A DNA stretch of 64,000 bases from Mycoplasmataceae bacterium (GTDB taxonomy: Bacteria > Bacillota_I > Bacilli_A > Mycoplasmatales > Mycoplasmoidaceae), in contig JAQXJX010000027.1 in NCBI GenBank assembly GCA_029009155.1, positions 1 through 64,000 of the forward strand, in the 5' to 3' direction. The stretch's first letter is position 1. Each line of letters begins with the position of its first letter. Below the pieces are notes generated by a model. The model did no database searches. It worked only from the letters and a program-made list of their open reading frames with translations, and was not told the origin of the DNA. Of the stretch, positions 1-10,814 are shown one piece after another. Position numbers and translations under genes: made by a program.

Positions 1-24
1 AACATTTGAAGAATGACTTCTTGT

Positions 25-140
25 CGTGTGGTGCACATATCGTGTGTGGTAACACCTGTTCCCATCCCGAACACAGCAGTTAAGCACCATGGAGCCGAAG
101 GTAGGATGAATTTAATCTGAGAATAGGAAAGTGCCACGCG
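25..140 (+). rRNA. rrf: 5S ribosomal RNA
   Basis: The conserved 5S core (CCCATCCCGAACACAG and the following AGCACCATGGAGCCGAAGGTAG-type stretch) is present, and the ends pair as CGTGTGGT with GCCACGCG. The length of about 116 nt is normal. It opens the window, so the 16S and 23S genes probably lie just upstream. The exact ends are set by the terminal helix and may be off by one or two bases. Confidence 0.96.
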
Positions 141-153
141 AAAAAAATAAAGG

Positions 154-186
154 GACAATAATCAGCAATGGTTATTGTCTTTTTTT
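154..186 (+). terminator. Rho-independent terminator of the rRNA operon
   Basis: A perfect 8-bp stem GACAATAA/TTATTGTC with a 10-nt loop is followed by seven T residues, 14 nt after the 5S rRNA. Confidence 0.9.
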
Positions 187-282
187 GTTGATATAGTTAT
201 CTGAACTTATTTAAAATAATCAAATTTAAACATTTTTCTTTTTAATATTTACTTTAATATAGGTATAACTTGGATAAAATCA

Positions 283-297
283 TATATAATAATATAA
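283..297 (+). promoter_or_regulatory. Probable -10 region, TATATAATAATATAA
   Basis: The 15-mer TATATAATAATATAA lies 51 nt upstream of the ATG at 349. Exactly the same 15-mer occurs at 1403-1417 in front of the next-but-one surface gene, and shortened forms precede other surface genes. It contains a consensus TATAAT. No clear -35 box is visible, which is common in mycoplasmas. Confidence 0.55.
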
Positions 298-348
298 ATC
301 ATACTTTACTTATTGAGTGTGTAAATTAAAAGGAAATAAACATAAAAT

Positions 349-1050
349 ATGAAAACAAATAAAATGACAAAATTTATACTTGGTTCAATTTTTTTATCTA
401 CAAGTATTGCTTGCTTAAGTTGTTTTGCTAGTAATATGCATACAACATCATTGAATTACAAAATAACTGCATCTACTTCTAACGCATTAACAGACAATGG
501 CGCTAAATTTGATGAAGGTTTTTCTCCAGCTAACATTTTAGGAAATAAGGATAAGGCTATAAGTGCTACTAATGACATTACTAGTAAAGTAAAACCTACT
601 GATACATCAAAGACAATTGTTAATTTAAGATTTGCATTAGTTGATGAAGATGATAAATCTATATCTTTATCTGACATTGGATTAACATTAGAAGATACAA
701 AGGGTATTATTAAAGGTACTCCAACTAAAACTACAGAATTAAAGAATATTCATTTTAAAGCTACAGGTGAAGTTGATACGCCAGTATGAGCTTATTCTAA
801 AGCTTTCAATATTGAAATTACAGAAAAGAAAGAAGAAAAATCTCTAATTTGATTATGAGGTTTATTAGGTGGTATTGGTGGTTTAGCAATTACTAGTACA
901 ATGTTTGGAATAATGTATTCTAAATTCAGATCAAAAGACATTAAATCTGAAAATAAACAAGAACCAGCAGAAGGTAAATCTGAAAAAACACCAACTAAAC
1001 CTGTAAGCACATCTACAAAGAGTGTTTCTAAAACAAAATCAGTAAAATAA
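349..1050 (+). CDS. Secreted, membrane-anchored protein with a putative Ig-like (He_PIG) motif
   Basis: A 233-residue protein when TGA is read as Trp. The N-terminus (MKTNKMTKFILGSIFLSTSI) is a signal or anchor segment ending in a Cys-containing stretch (SIACLSC) that could act as a lipobox. Around residues 110-125 the sequence GLTLEDTKGIIKGTPTK matches the 'GLxxxxxxGxIxGTPT' signature of bacterial Ig-like putative-adhesin domains. A transmembrane segment (LIWLWGLLGGIGGLAITSTM) lies near residue 170, followed by a basic, Ser/Thr/Lys-rich cytoplasmic tail. The likely role is as a surface protein; adhesion is inference. It has its own promoter-like sequence and is followed after 7 nt by another membrane protein gene. 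Confidence 0.85.
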
Positions 1051-1057
1051 TTAAATC

Positions 1058-1378
1058 ATGAACTTAAAGAAAAAAAATTGAATATTCTATGTTTTAATCA
1101 TTACGTTTATAGTAATAATTGCAACTTGCATGTCATTTTTATGTTGTTATGCTTCTCCTTTATTATCTTCAACTGATAATGAGGAAGTTGCAAAAATATG
1201 AATATTTGAATGATATTGATGAGTTATTATTGCTTTAGGTTCGATTTTTACTCCCCTTGTTTATGTTTTATTTTCTTTAATTAGAAGAAACAGACAAATG
1301 AAACGAAAAATTGTTGCAATTAAAGTTGAAGAACAAGGTGTTGTTGTTAAAGGGAATAATTTTAATGATTGTGATTAG
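1058..1378 (+). CDS. Small two-TM membrane protein, function unknown
   Basis: The 106-residue product starts MNLKKKNWIFYVLIITFIVI. A first hydrophobic segment spans about residues 9-35, a Trp-rich segment (IFEWYWWVIIALGSI) begins near residue 54, and a basic cytoplasmic tail follows (RRNRQMKRKIVAIKVEEQG). Six tryptophan codons are TGA, so the gene is invisible under the standard code. It starts 7 nt after the previous stop and is probably cotranscribed with it. The stop codon lies inside the downstream terminator hairpin. I do not recognise a family. Confidence 0.75.
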
Positions 1379-1396
1379 TATCACAATCATTTTTGT
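1364..1396 (+). terminator. Rho-independent terminator overlapping the stop codon
   Basis: A 12-bp stem AATGATTGTGAT/ATCACAATCATT with loop TAGT is followed by TTTTGTTTTT. The TAG stop of the upstream gene forms the start of the loop. Confidence 0.9.
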
Positions 1397-1402
1397 TTTT
1401 CT

Positions 1403-1417
1403 TATATAATAATATAA
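1403..1417 (+). promoter_or_regulatory. Probable -10 region, TATATAATAATATAA
   Basis: Identical 15-mer to the one at 283-297, here 20 nt before the ATG at 1437 and directly after the terminator. This gives the BspA-like gene its own promoter with a short leader. Confidence 0.55.
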
Positions 1418-1436
1418 AGTTGTATATATAGTGAAA

Positions 1437-3791
1437 ATGGGAAACAAAAAAATTAAATTTTTATCTTCTTACATATTATGATTTAGCATATCAGCTGTTT
1501 CATCTTCTTTGCTTATCTCATCATGTTTAAGTAATAATAAACAAGATATTAAAAATATTAGTGAATCAAATGAAACTATTTTTACTTACACATTTGGTGA
1601 TGTAACTGTTCAATGTTATGTTGAAGTGTATCCTTCTCCTTGATTACATGGTAAAGTTGTGGTTAATTGCGATTCTGATACAGGTGGAAGACTTGTTGTT
1701 CCAGAATTTGTAACTTATCAATCATCAATTTATGATGTTGATTCAATATCATGTCATACTGGAAATTTATCTGAAGTTAATCTTGCTAATGCATCAAAAT
1801 TAACATCAATTTATGGTTTTTCTAATATGAGTGCATTAACTAAAGTTGTCTTTCCAAAAAAATCAGAACTTAAGGAACTAGAATCGATATTTAATAATTG
1901 TCCTAATGTTACTGGTGAATTAGAAATACCTGAATCTGTTGAAGAAATTACACGTAATATTTTTGATAAATCTAGTTTGCTTCCAGCTGATTCAAGTGGT
2001 GTTGTATATTCTAAAGCAGGGTCAGGATTAAGAAAATGATGCCTTGGTGTAAAAGGAAATAAAAAACCTGAAGCTAATTATGTTATCCAAGATAATACAT
2101 ATGGTATAGCAAGTAATGCTTTTGATGGTTGCACTGAATTATCAGGAGATTTGTATATACCTAGTTCTGTACAATATATTGGTAGGTCAGCTTTTGACAA
2201 TACATCTTATACACTTAAAGATAACTTTTTGTATTCAAAAAATGGTGAAGGATACAATAAGTGATTTATTGGTCAAGTTAATGATAGCACAACTTTTTCA
2301 GAATCAAGTTTAGATATTGAAAACGGTACATATGGAATTGCAAGTTATCCATTAACAAGTTATTCTTATTGAACTCAAACTCAATATAATTTACCTGAAG
2401 ACTTAAAAGTTATATGCAATATAAATGGACCAATCACAGATACTTTTACTATTCCTAAAAATGTTGAATACGTTTATGGTTCTATTCCTACTAGTAATGA
2501 AGTTAAAATTAAAACTAAACTTTTAAAGTCAATTTCTTCATACATGTATGAACTTGTTCAAATGACTGATAAAGATATTGTAATCCCTAAATCTATCACA
2601 TCCGTTTCTTCATATGGTTTATGTTCATCAGCAAATGCACATTCTCATTCAATCAAGTTGAATGAAGGACTTGAATATATAAATTTCATGGCTTTTTGGG
2701 ATCGAAAGTGAACAGAACCATTAGTTTTTCCTTCAACTTTAAAACAATTTGATCAAGCTTTTAATAATCACGTAAATGATTCATATTATTTTTTACCACT
2801 AAATGCACCGCTTATTAATCAAGATAGTTTACCAAGCTTAACATCAACCGGTATATGTTATGTTCCATATTCAGAAGATCATTCAATTAAAGAAAAATAT
2901 TTAGAACGTTTTGGTTATTTTACAGATCGTACACATTATACTGAGGATCAAATATCAGATAATATGCCAGTATGTTCTGTTGATTATGATCTAGATGAAG
3001 ACACTTATTGTCCTAATACAACAAAAAGAATTGATTTAACATTTAATGGTAATCATTTAGAAAATATTGCTCCTGATTTAAGACCAAAATTAGATGATAT
3101 AGAATTTGAATATGATGACCAATATATAAATGTTGAAAGAATTTCAGATTCACAATTTTCATATTTAGTTCATTTTTTACGTTCATCAGCTGATGAAACT
3201 AATTTTACTGTTAAAGTAAAAAGTAAAAATGCTCCTAATGTTAAAACTACAAAAACTTTTGATTTAAAAGAAAAAGTTATCGATAGTATTGAGCTTAAAA
3301 ATATTAATTCATTAGATGTTAATGGGTATCTTAATCAAAAACTTAAGCCCACTACAGATTTAAGATTACATGTTTTTGATAATTATGGTGATCAAATTTT
3401 AACAGGCCTTTCTTTTAATTTAATTGGTTCTTTACCTGAAGGATTATCATTTAATAAAGTAACAGGTCAAATTACTGGAATTCCTAAAAAAATAGAAACT
3501 GTTAAGAATTTGAAAATTCAAATTACTTATAATGATTCAATTGTAATTACAACAAATCCTTTTTCTATTAAAATTAGTTATCCCAATTTAACATGATGGT
3601 GAATTTTAGTAATTGTTGGTTCATTATTGTTTATTTTTATCATTTTCTGGATTTTTAAAACCATTATAAGAAAATCAAAAGAAAGAAAAATAAAAAATTC
3701 ATACAGAAAACCAAAAGCTCCAGCTAAGAATACAACTGAAGGAAAATGAGCTAGAAACCAAAAAAAAGATTATTATAAACGTAAATTTTAG
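1437..3791 (+). CDS. BspA-like leucine-rich-repeat surface lipoprotein
   Basis: A 784-residue protein. The N-terminus has a signal segment ending in LLISSC, a plausible lipobox with Cys near residue 30. TpLRR/BspA-type repeats follow in a divergent form (IASNAFDGCTELSGDLYIP, YIGRSAFDN). Near residues 670-690 there is an Ig-like signature, GLSFNKVTGQITGIPKK. The C-terminus has a transmembrane helix (ILVIVGSLLFIFIIFWIF) and a basic tail ending in KRKF. It uses both TGA and one or more TGG codons for Trp. It is most likely a cell-surface adhesin or host-interaction protein: BspA repeats are known from surface adhesins, the specific function is inference. The next gene starts 3 nt after the stop. 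Confidence 0.88.
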
Positions 3792-3794
3792 CTT

Positions 3795-4895
3795 ATGCAA
3801 AATGTCATACCTATATTATTTACTACAAATATGGAAGGAATTGAAATCATGAAGGTTTCAATTTTTTCACTATTATTCAACGCTAAGCCTAACACCTTTT
3901 ATGAAATATTTATTTTTCATAGCGACATTAGCATTTCTACCCAAGATGAATTAATTAAATATTTTAATCAATTTTCAAATTATAAAATCACATTTTTTAA
4001 TCTAAAAAAATATCAAGAGAAATATGAATTAGATAAAATTTATCGAAAAAATGAATCTATTATTAAGGTAAATTGACCATTTGAAATGTATTATTTTCTT
4101 TTTAGTTTTGAAGTATTTTCTAATTATAAAAAAATCATCTATATTGATATTGATACATTAGTTAATTCAGATTTATTAGAGTTATATTCAATAGAATTAA
4201 ATACATGTTTTGCCGCTGTTAAATGTGCAATTATCGGGGAGTGAATTAAATTACAAAACCAATTGTTTAAATACAATCGATTAAATGAATTACCAAAAAT
4301 TTATAATAAAGCGTTTTTATCTAAAGATGAATATGAGTTTGATAAGTATTCAAATTCTGGTGTCTTATTGATTAATTTAGAAAAAATGAAAAAAGTGTGT
4401 AATTTAAATACAGTTTTTTTAAATGCAAGAAAATATAATTTTCATGATCAAGACATTATTGGCTATTGTTTTAAAAATGAAATCACTAATATAGATTTGA
4501 AATATAATTTTTGTATTCATTTTTTTAATGATGATGCATTTGAAAATACTTGTGAGATATTTAATTTACCAATAAATCAAGTTGATTATTATATGAATAG
4601 ATCATCCATTATTCATTATTCTATTCGCCCTAAACCAACATATTTTTTTAATCATAAAACAATTAGGCTAATTAAGAAATTAGGTTCAATTAATAAATAT
4701 ATAGATTTAATTAGTTTATTTGACATAAATAAACCAAAAGAATATTATGGTTTATTAACTGATGAATATGAACAAGTAAAACTATTAAGTTCTAATTGAA
4801 AACAAGGTTTATATAGTTTTTGTAAAATCAATCGAATATATGAAAAAGCTTTTTATATTTGAGCAATTTATTGAGCCAAGATGATGAATTTATAA
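3795..4895 (+). CDS. Glycosyltransferase family 8 protein
   Basis: A 366-residue protein. The N-terminal half has the GT8 layout: a start of the type IPILFTTNMEGIEIMKVSI and the metal-binding DxD motif in KIIYIDIDTLVNSDLLELY (about residues 113-130). The later segment FDKYSNSGVLLINLEKMKK is typical of GT8 ('fNaGvlliNl'). The family uses a nucleotide-sugar donor and Mn2+ through the DxD aspartates. The acceptor cannot be read from sequence; glycolipid or surface polysaccharide is a guess. The C-terminal 100 residues are not recognised. The gene directly follows the BspA-like gene (3 nt), so it may be expressed with it. Confidence 0.85.
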
Positions 4896-4943
4896 ATAAA
4901 AAATAGTTTCTAAGTTTTAACTATATATAAGTAAAATATAAAC

Positions 4944-5618
4944 ATGATAAAGATTGAAGCTAATTACATTTATGTAGCTAATATAGATTTAGCTGATGAT
5001 GAAACTATTGAATATTATTGTCAAAATTTACCAGAATATTTTGGTGAATTTATAGATAAAACATGAGATAACGAAACAAGACTTCACTTCTTATCTAAAA
5101 GTTTACTTTTTACTTTCATGTTTGACAATGACATTGATTTTAAAAGGTTAAAGTATTCAAAATCAGGTAAACCAATAATTACAAGTACAAAAGGCCAAGA
5201 GCCTATATCTTTTTCTATATCTCATAGTAAAGATTGATGTTGTTTTTTTGCAGCTAAAGAAAAAGTAAAACTAGGTATAGATATCCAATACATTAGTAAA
5301 TTAAAAATAAATAAATTTGCCAAAGAAGCTCTTGGAATTGATCATCGAATTAAAAAAAATAATTTTTTTGCGCTTTGAACAAAAATAGAAGCTTATGCTA
5401 AAGCGTATAATCTACCTTTGATGAAAGTGGTTAGAAAATATGAAGACTATTTATCTACCACTGAAACTGATCATTTTTTAACAATTGGTAATATTATTGA
5501 TGATTATTTCTTTACTATGTACTATAAGAATAGAGACTTTTTAGATGAAACAAATGAAATTGAGACTCTACCTTATAACATGGAAATAAGATACCTTCGT
5601 AAAACTAAAGTTAATTAA
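4944..5618 (+). CDS. Sfp-type 4'-phosphopantetheinyl transferase
   Basis: The 224-residue product matches the size of Sfp/Gsp-type enzymes rather than the ~120-residue AcpS. Family motifs appear in order: KSGKP, then FSISHSKDWCCFAA, then LGIDIQ with the Mg-binding Asp (about residue 112), then FFALWTKIEAYAKAY, which corresponds to the family's W(S/T)xKExxxK. The Glu (about 149) and terminal Lys are kept, while the middle Lys is replaced by Ile. Such enzymes transfer phosphopantetheine from CoA to a carrier protein Ser. Its carrier substrate is not in the window. The last 8 bases overlap the end of truA on the opposite strand. Confidence 0.85.
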
Positions 5619-6348
5619 ATCTATATTCAGCACTTTTTAAATAAAGGCCATTAGCTGGTGCAATTGTATTAGATTTTCCTTTTGATGGATTATTTAATAA
5701 GAAAATAATATCATCAAGAGTTTTTTTATTTTCATTTACATCAATAATAGCACCAACTAACATTCTTACCATATTTCTTAAGAAACCATTACCAGTAAAA
5801 GTAATTCATGTTTTTTTATTAGTATGGTGGACTTGGATATCATAAATAGTTCTTACTGTATTAGGTAATATAGAAGTGCTAAAAGATAAGAAATTATGTT
5901 CACCTATGAAAAGTTTAACTACATCGTTAGTTAATTTTTCATTAATTGGTTTACAATAGTTATAAACAAAACGATTATTGAATAAATCTAAATTTTCATC
6001 TGTATTGATAACATATTCATAGGTTTTCTTTACTATATTATGTAGGGCATGAAAATTATCATCAACAACATCAATAGAATTTATTCTTATATCATTTGGC
6101 AATAATGAATTAAGAATAACTTTTAATTTTTCACATGGTATATTAGCAACACTTTCTTTGAAATTAAAATGTTGATGTAGAGCATGAACACCAGCATCAG
6201 TTCGACCTGATCCAATGATTTTAATTTCATTCTTATAAATAGCTTTTAAAGCAGATTCTATTGTTCCTTGAATGGTAGTTTTATTAGGTTGCTTTGCTCA
6301 ACCGAAATAACCACTGCCATCATAACTTACATCAACTAAGTAGTTCAT
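5611..6348 (-). CDS. truA: tRNA pseudouridine(38-40) synthase TruA
   Basis: A 245-residue protein. The N-terminus MNYLVDVSYDGSGYFGWAKQ is the TruA start, and GSGRTDAGVHALHQ holds the catalytic Asp of the RTDAGVHA motif (about residue 54). TruA isomerises uridines 38-40 in the anticodon arm of many tRNAs. The start is fixed by a TAATG overlap with the ecfT stop, which suggests translational coupling. The order ecfA1-ecfA2-ecfT-truA is the usual one in Firmicutes and Mollicutes. Near the C-terminus a Trp codon is TGA. Confidence 0.95.
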
Positions 6349-7403
6349 TACACTCTATTAACCATAATTTCAATTCAATTAAATGGACCAAAAGATAGAT
6401 TTAGTGATATATATGTGATAAACATTCCAAATAATAAAGCAATTGCAAACAAGAATAATAAATCAACAGTTTTAACTCTATAGTTACGGTAATTTGTTCT
6501 ACTATATCTAGGATTATAACTACGTGCTTCCATAGCATTAGAAAGATCATCAGCTTTATGGAAAGCAATTGAGAACATTGGAACAACTAATGAAACTATA
6601 GATTTTACTTTATCTTTAATATTTCCATTACCAAAGTCAACACCTCTTGATGCTTGAGCTTTTAAAATATTTTGTGATTCAGTTAACAATGAAGGGACAA
6701 ATCTAATTGCTACAGAAATTGTAATAGCCCACTCGTTAACTGGAATTTTAATGTATGACAATGGGAATAATAACTCTTCAATTGCATATGTTAATTGAAT
6801 TTGGCTAGTAGATGATACAAGTAAAGTAATGATTGTGATCATTAAAACAATTTTAAAGACTACATTAAATGTATTGAAAATAACATCAGATGAAAGAGAA
6901 TACCATTCAGGACGATATCATAAATACAATTCACCATAATCACATTTTTTAACAATGTATTTAGTTCAATAAGAATTTAATGGTGGTTTATCATCATGAA
7001 GCATAGATGTATCAATATCTCCACCTCATAATAGTCCAGTTACATATCTAATTCTAAAATGATCTTCAATTTGACCAATCTTACTAATATCACCAAAAAT
7101 AATATTTACTTTTTTGTCAATGTCAATTGCTAACCCTGGTGATTTATACGCAACTCAGTTAACTACAAAAAGCAATATAGTCATAATTATTGCAGTTAGC
7201 AAAATTGATTTTAATACTCTTCAAGGTAATTTAGCAAGTATTCAAAAAGAATAAACTACTATAAATAAAACAATTTGACCAAAGAAACCAACAGGTAAGA
7301 AAACTACTACAATCAACATGATTGTAACAATTAGCTTAACAGTTGGGTTTAGTCTGTGATATAAAGATCTACGACTTATGTAATTATCTATTCCAAATTG
7401 CAT
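6348..7403 (-). CDS. ecfT: Energy-coupling factor transporter transmembrane protein EcfT
   Basis: A 351-residue membrane protein beginning MQFGIDNYISRRSLYHRLNP. Hydrophobic segments follow (LIVTIMLIVVVFLPVGFFGQ; ILLTAIIMTILLFVVNW), then a soluble insert of about 100 residues. The conserved coupling region sits near the end: AISVAIRFVPSLLTESQNI, then AQASRGVDFGNGN, which carries the 'Ala-Arg-Gly' motif that contacts the ATPases. EcfT joins the EcfA1/A2 ATPases to interchangeable vitamin- or metal-binding S components. No S component is in the window. The insert between the first helices and the coupling domain makes it longer than the usual ~265 residues. Confidence 0.93.
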
Positions 7404-7404
7404 A

Positions 7405-8358
7405 CTACTTACCTAATATTTTAACAATATATGAACCTAATTCTTCAATTGTTCTTGGTTTTAGGCTATATAAATCATTAAATCTTTCATCAATTTTACA
7501 AAGTTTATTGATTGTTTGAATAATTCGTGGAGCAATTAATGTTGTAGTAGAAAGTAATTCTTGATCAGTAAATACTTTATATGGTTCCCCTTTTATTCGG
7601 ATATTTTGCTTATCAAGGACTACAACTTCATCACCAATAGCTAAAGCATGATTCATATCATGAGTGATGACAAAAATAGTTTTTCCTTCCCCTTTTAATT
7701 TTTGAATTAAATTTAGCATGTCATTAGTTCCAGAAGGATCCAAACCAGCTGTAGGTTCATCAAATACTAGAATTTCAGGATCAATTGATAAAATTCCTGC
7801 AATTGCAACACGACGTTTTTGTCCTCCTGATAAGTCAAATGGACTTCTGTTTATATAATTGCTTGGAATACCCATTTGTAATAGGCATCTTTCAGCAATT
7901 TTTTTAGCTTCAGCTTTTTTAACACCTAAATTAACAGGACCGAACATTACATCTTTTAAAATTGTGTCTTTAAATAATTGGTATTCAGGAAATTGAAAAA
8001 CCATACCTACAGTTTTACGTAATTTTTTAAAGTTTGGTATTCTTTTCTTTGCTCCATAAATTTTTGCATTTGAAACAAATAAATTACCATATTTAGATTT
8101 TAGTAATCCATTAAAGTGTGTAACTAATGTAGTTTTACCACTTCCAGAATCACCTACGATAAAATAGATCTTATTTTTTTGAAAAGTTAAATTAACATCT
8201 TTTAAAATTAATGTTTCATATTGTGTTTTTTCTTCAAAAACAATTTTTAAATGATCTATTTTTAAAGCATTTTCTGAACCAATTTTATATTCTTTTGCTT
8301 TTTGATATGACATTGGTTGTTCTTGAGGAGCTAACAATGTTACTTCTTTTGTTGACAT
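7405..8358 (-). CDS. ecfA2: Energy-coupling factor transporter ATP-binding protein EcfA2
   Basis: A 317-residue ABC ATPase. Walker A is GDSGSGKTT (about residue 70), the Q-loop FQFPEYQLF, the signature LSGGQKRRVAIAG, Walker B ILVFDEPTAGLDP, and the H-loop FVITHDMNHA. It forms a heterodimer with EcfA1 to energise vitamin or cofactor uptake. Its start overlaps the 3' end of ecfA1 by 19 nt and its stop is 1 nt from the ecfT start codon, a tightly coupled operon. An extra N-terminal stretch of about 25 residues precedes the ABC domain. Confidence 0.95.
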   Translation of the reverse strand: MSTKEVTLLAPQEQPMSYQKAKEYKIGSENALKIDHLKIVFEEKTQYETLILKDVNLTFQKNKIYFIVGDSGSGKTTLVTHFNGLLKSKYGNLFVSNAKIYGAKKRIPNFKKLRKTVGMVFQFPEYQLFKDTILKDVMFGPVNLGVKKAEAKKIAERCLLQMGIPSNYINRSPFDLSGGQKRRVAIAGILSIDPEILVFDEPTAGLDPSGTNDMLNLIQKLKGEGKTIFVITHDMNHALAIGDEVVVLDKQNIRIKGEPYKVFTDQELLSTTTLIAPRIIQTINKLCKIDERFNDLYSLKPRTIEELGSYIVKILGK

Positions 8359-9212
8359 ATTTTATTAATCTCCTCTAATAATTTATTTTCATCCAATGTT
8401 AATGGAACATTATCAAAATAACTATGAATATATTTAGATAATTGTAAACAATATGGAATATCAAGACTATTATCTCTTAAAAAGTCTTGGTTAGCAAAAA
8501 CTGTTTCAGGTTCATCATAAGCTTGTAAAGTTCCCTTATTAATAACCATAACTTTATCTGCTAATACTATTTCTTCCATATCATGAGTAATTGAAATAAT
8601 AGTTTTATGAAATTTATTTCTCAATAAAAGCATTAATTTTTTTAATTCACCCTTAGCAGTTGGATCTAACATTGAAGTAGATTCATCAAAAACAATAATT
8701 TTTGGGTTCATTGCTAAAACACTAGCAATAGCAACTCTTTGTTTTTGTCCTCCAGAAAGTTTACTAGCATTGTAAGAAAGTAAATGAGTAACATTAACTA
8801 TACTTGAAGCAGTTTTAATGATATCTCACATTGCGCAAGGGTTTACTTTTCTATTTTCCAATCCAAATGCAATATCATCTTCAGCAGTTAAACCAATGAA
8901 TTGGTTATCAGGATTTTGGAAGACAATTCCTACTTCATCACGTAATTTTTTAATAGTGTTCATTGTAATTGGAGTTCCAAAAATTGAAACAGTTCCACTT
9001 CATGGCTTCAATAATCCTACTAAAATTTTACTGATAGTGGATTTCCCACTACCATTACTACCAACAATACAAACATAGTCGCCTTCATTAATTTTGAAGG
9101 AAACTCCTTTAATTGTTGGTTCGTTTTGAGCTGAATATCCAAAAACAATGTTATCAAATTGTACGGCTGGAACAATTTGTTTGGCTTTAGAACTAGTAGT
9201 AATATCAGACAT
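8340..9212 (-). CDS. ecfA1: Energy-coupling factor transporter ATP-binding protein EcfA1
   Basis: A 290-residue ABC ATPase and the first gene of the minus-strand ECF operon. Walker A is GSNGSGKST (about residue 51); an LSGGQKQRVAIASVLA-type signature and the Walker B region IIVFDESTSMLDP follow. It pairs with EcfA2. The start at 9212 lies in an AT-rich divergent region shared with gpmI, which probably holds both promoters. Three or more Trp codons are TGA. Confidence 0.95.
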
Positions 9213-9282
9213 GTTAATTTAGTTTATTGATATTAATAATTATAATTATTTATACATTATAAGCATATGCTAAGGAGAAAAT

Positions 9283-10809
9283 ATGAATAATAAGAAAGTA
9301 ATATTAGTTATTTTAGATGGTGTTGGTTTTGCAAAAAATCAACATGGTAATGCTATTGCAATGGCAAATACACCTACTTACAATAGTTTATTAAAAACAT
9401 ACCCACATGAATTAATTGAAGCATCTGGTGAATTTGTAGGTTTACCAGAAGGACAAATGGGAAACAGTGAAGTAGGACATTTAAATTTAGGTGCAGGTAG
9501 AGTTGTTTATACAGGTTTATCTCTTATTAATAAAGCTATAAAAGATAAAGTTTTTTTCAAAAATGAAGCATTTTTAGCAGCTATTGAACATGCTAAAAAG
9601 AATAATAGTAAGCTTCATATTATGGGACTAGTATCTCATGGTGGAGTTCATTCAAGTTACGAACACATTCAAGCATTAATTGAATTAGCTGCTTCAAGTG
9701 GTGTTAAAACAGTAGTTCATATTTTTGCAGATGGTCGTGATGTAGACCCTAAAGCAATGCAAAAAGATATTATTGACTTTAAACAATTATGTGCAAAAAA
9801 CAATGTTGTTATAGGTTCAATTTCTGGCCGTTATTATTCAATGGATAGAGATAAAAGATGAGAACGTGTTCAACAAGCATACAATGCAATTATTGGTGAA
9901 ACTACTAATAAATTCACTGATGTTGAAACATATGTTCAAGAATCTTACAAAAATAATGTAACAGATGAATTTATAGTTCCTGCTATTAATGCGAGTGTAG
10001 ATAAATCTGAAGTTGCTCTATCTGACAATGATGCAGTAATATTTGCTAACTTCCGTCCAGACCGTGCAAGAGAATTAGTTCACTGCATTTATGGCTCTAC
10101 TTATTATGATTACAAACCATCAATTGTTAAGAAAAATATTTTCATGGTAACAATGTCACAATATGAAGGAATTACACCATCTGCAGTTGCTTTTCCTCCT
10201 GTTAAATTAAAAAACATTTTAGGTGAAGTTATTGAAAAGAATGGATTATCACAATTAAGAATTGCTGAAACTGAAAAATATGCCCATGTTACTTTCTTCT
10301 TTGATGGAGGTAAAGAAATTGACTTCCAAAATGAAAAGAAAATATTAGTTCCTTCTCCAAAGGTCGCTACATATGATTTAAAACCATCAATGTCAGCTAC
10401 TGAAATTACAGAAGAATTAATCCCAACAATTGGTAAATTTGATGTTACTATTTTAAACTTTGCCAATGGTGATATGGTAGGTCATACTGGTAATTTACCA
10501 GCAACAATTGCTGCTATTGAATGCGTAGATGTTCAATTAAAACGTATTTATGAAGAATGTCAAGCTAAAGGTGTAACAATGTTTATTTTAGCTGACCATG
10601 GTAATGCTGAAGAAATGCTAACAAATGATGAAAAACCAGTTACAAAACATACTACAAACCCTGTATGATTCATTGTAACTGATAAAGATTACACTATAGC
10701 TCCTGGTGGAAAACTTGCTAATATTGCTCCAAGTATTTTGAAATATTTAAATATTAACATTCCATTAGAAATGGATGAAAAACCTATTATTGATAAAAAA
10801 GAAAATTAG
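9283..10809 (+). CDS. gpmI: 2,3-bisphosphoglycerate-independent phosphoglycerate mutase
   Basis: A 508-residue protein of normal length that interconverts 3- and 2-phosphoglycerate in glycolysis. The N-terminus VILVILDGVGFAKN carries the metal-binding Asp. The phosphoserine loop is in EGQMGNSEVGHLNLGAGRVV (Ser about residue 63), and the Mn-binding ADHGNAEEM lies near residue 440. A strong AAGGAG ribosome binding site is 8 nt before the ATG. It is followed after 5 nt by the TrmH-family methyltransferase, so the block to udk may be one transcript. Confidence 0.96.
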
Positions 10810-10814
10810 TAATA

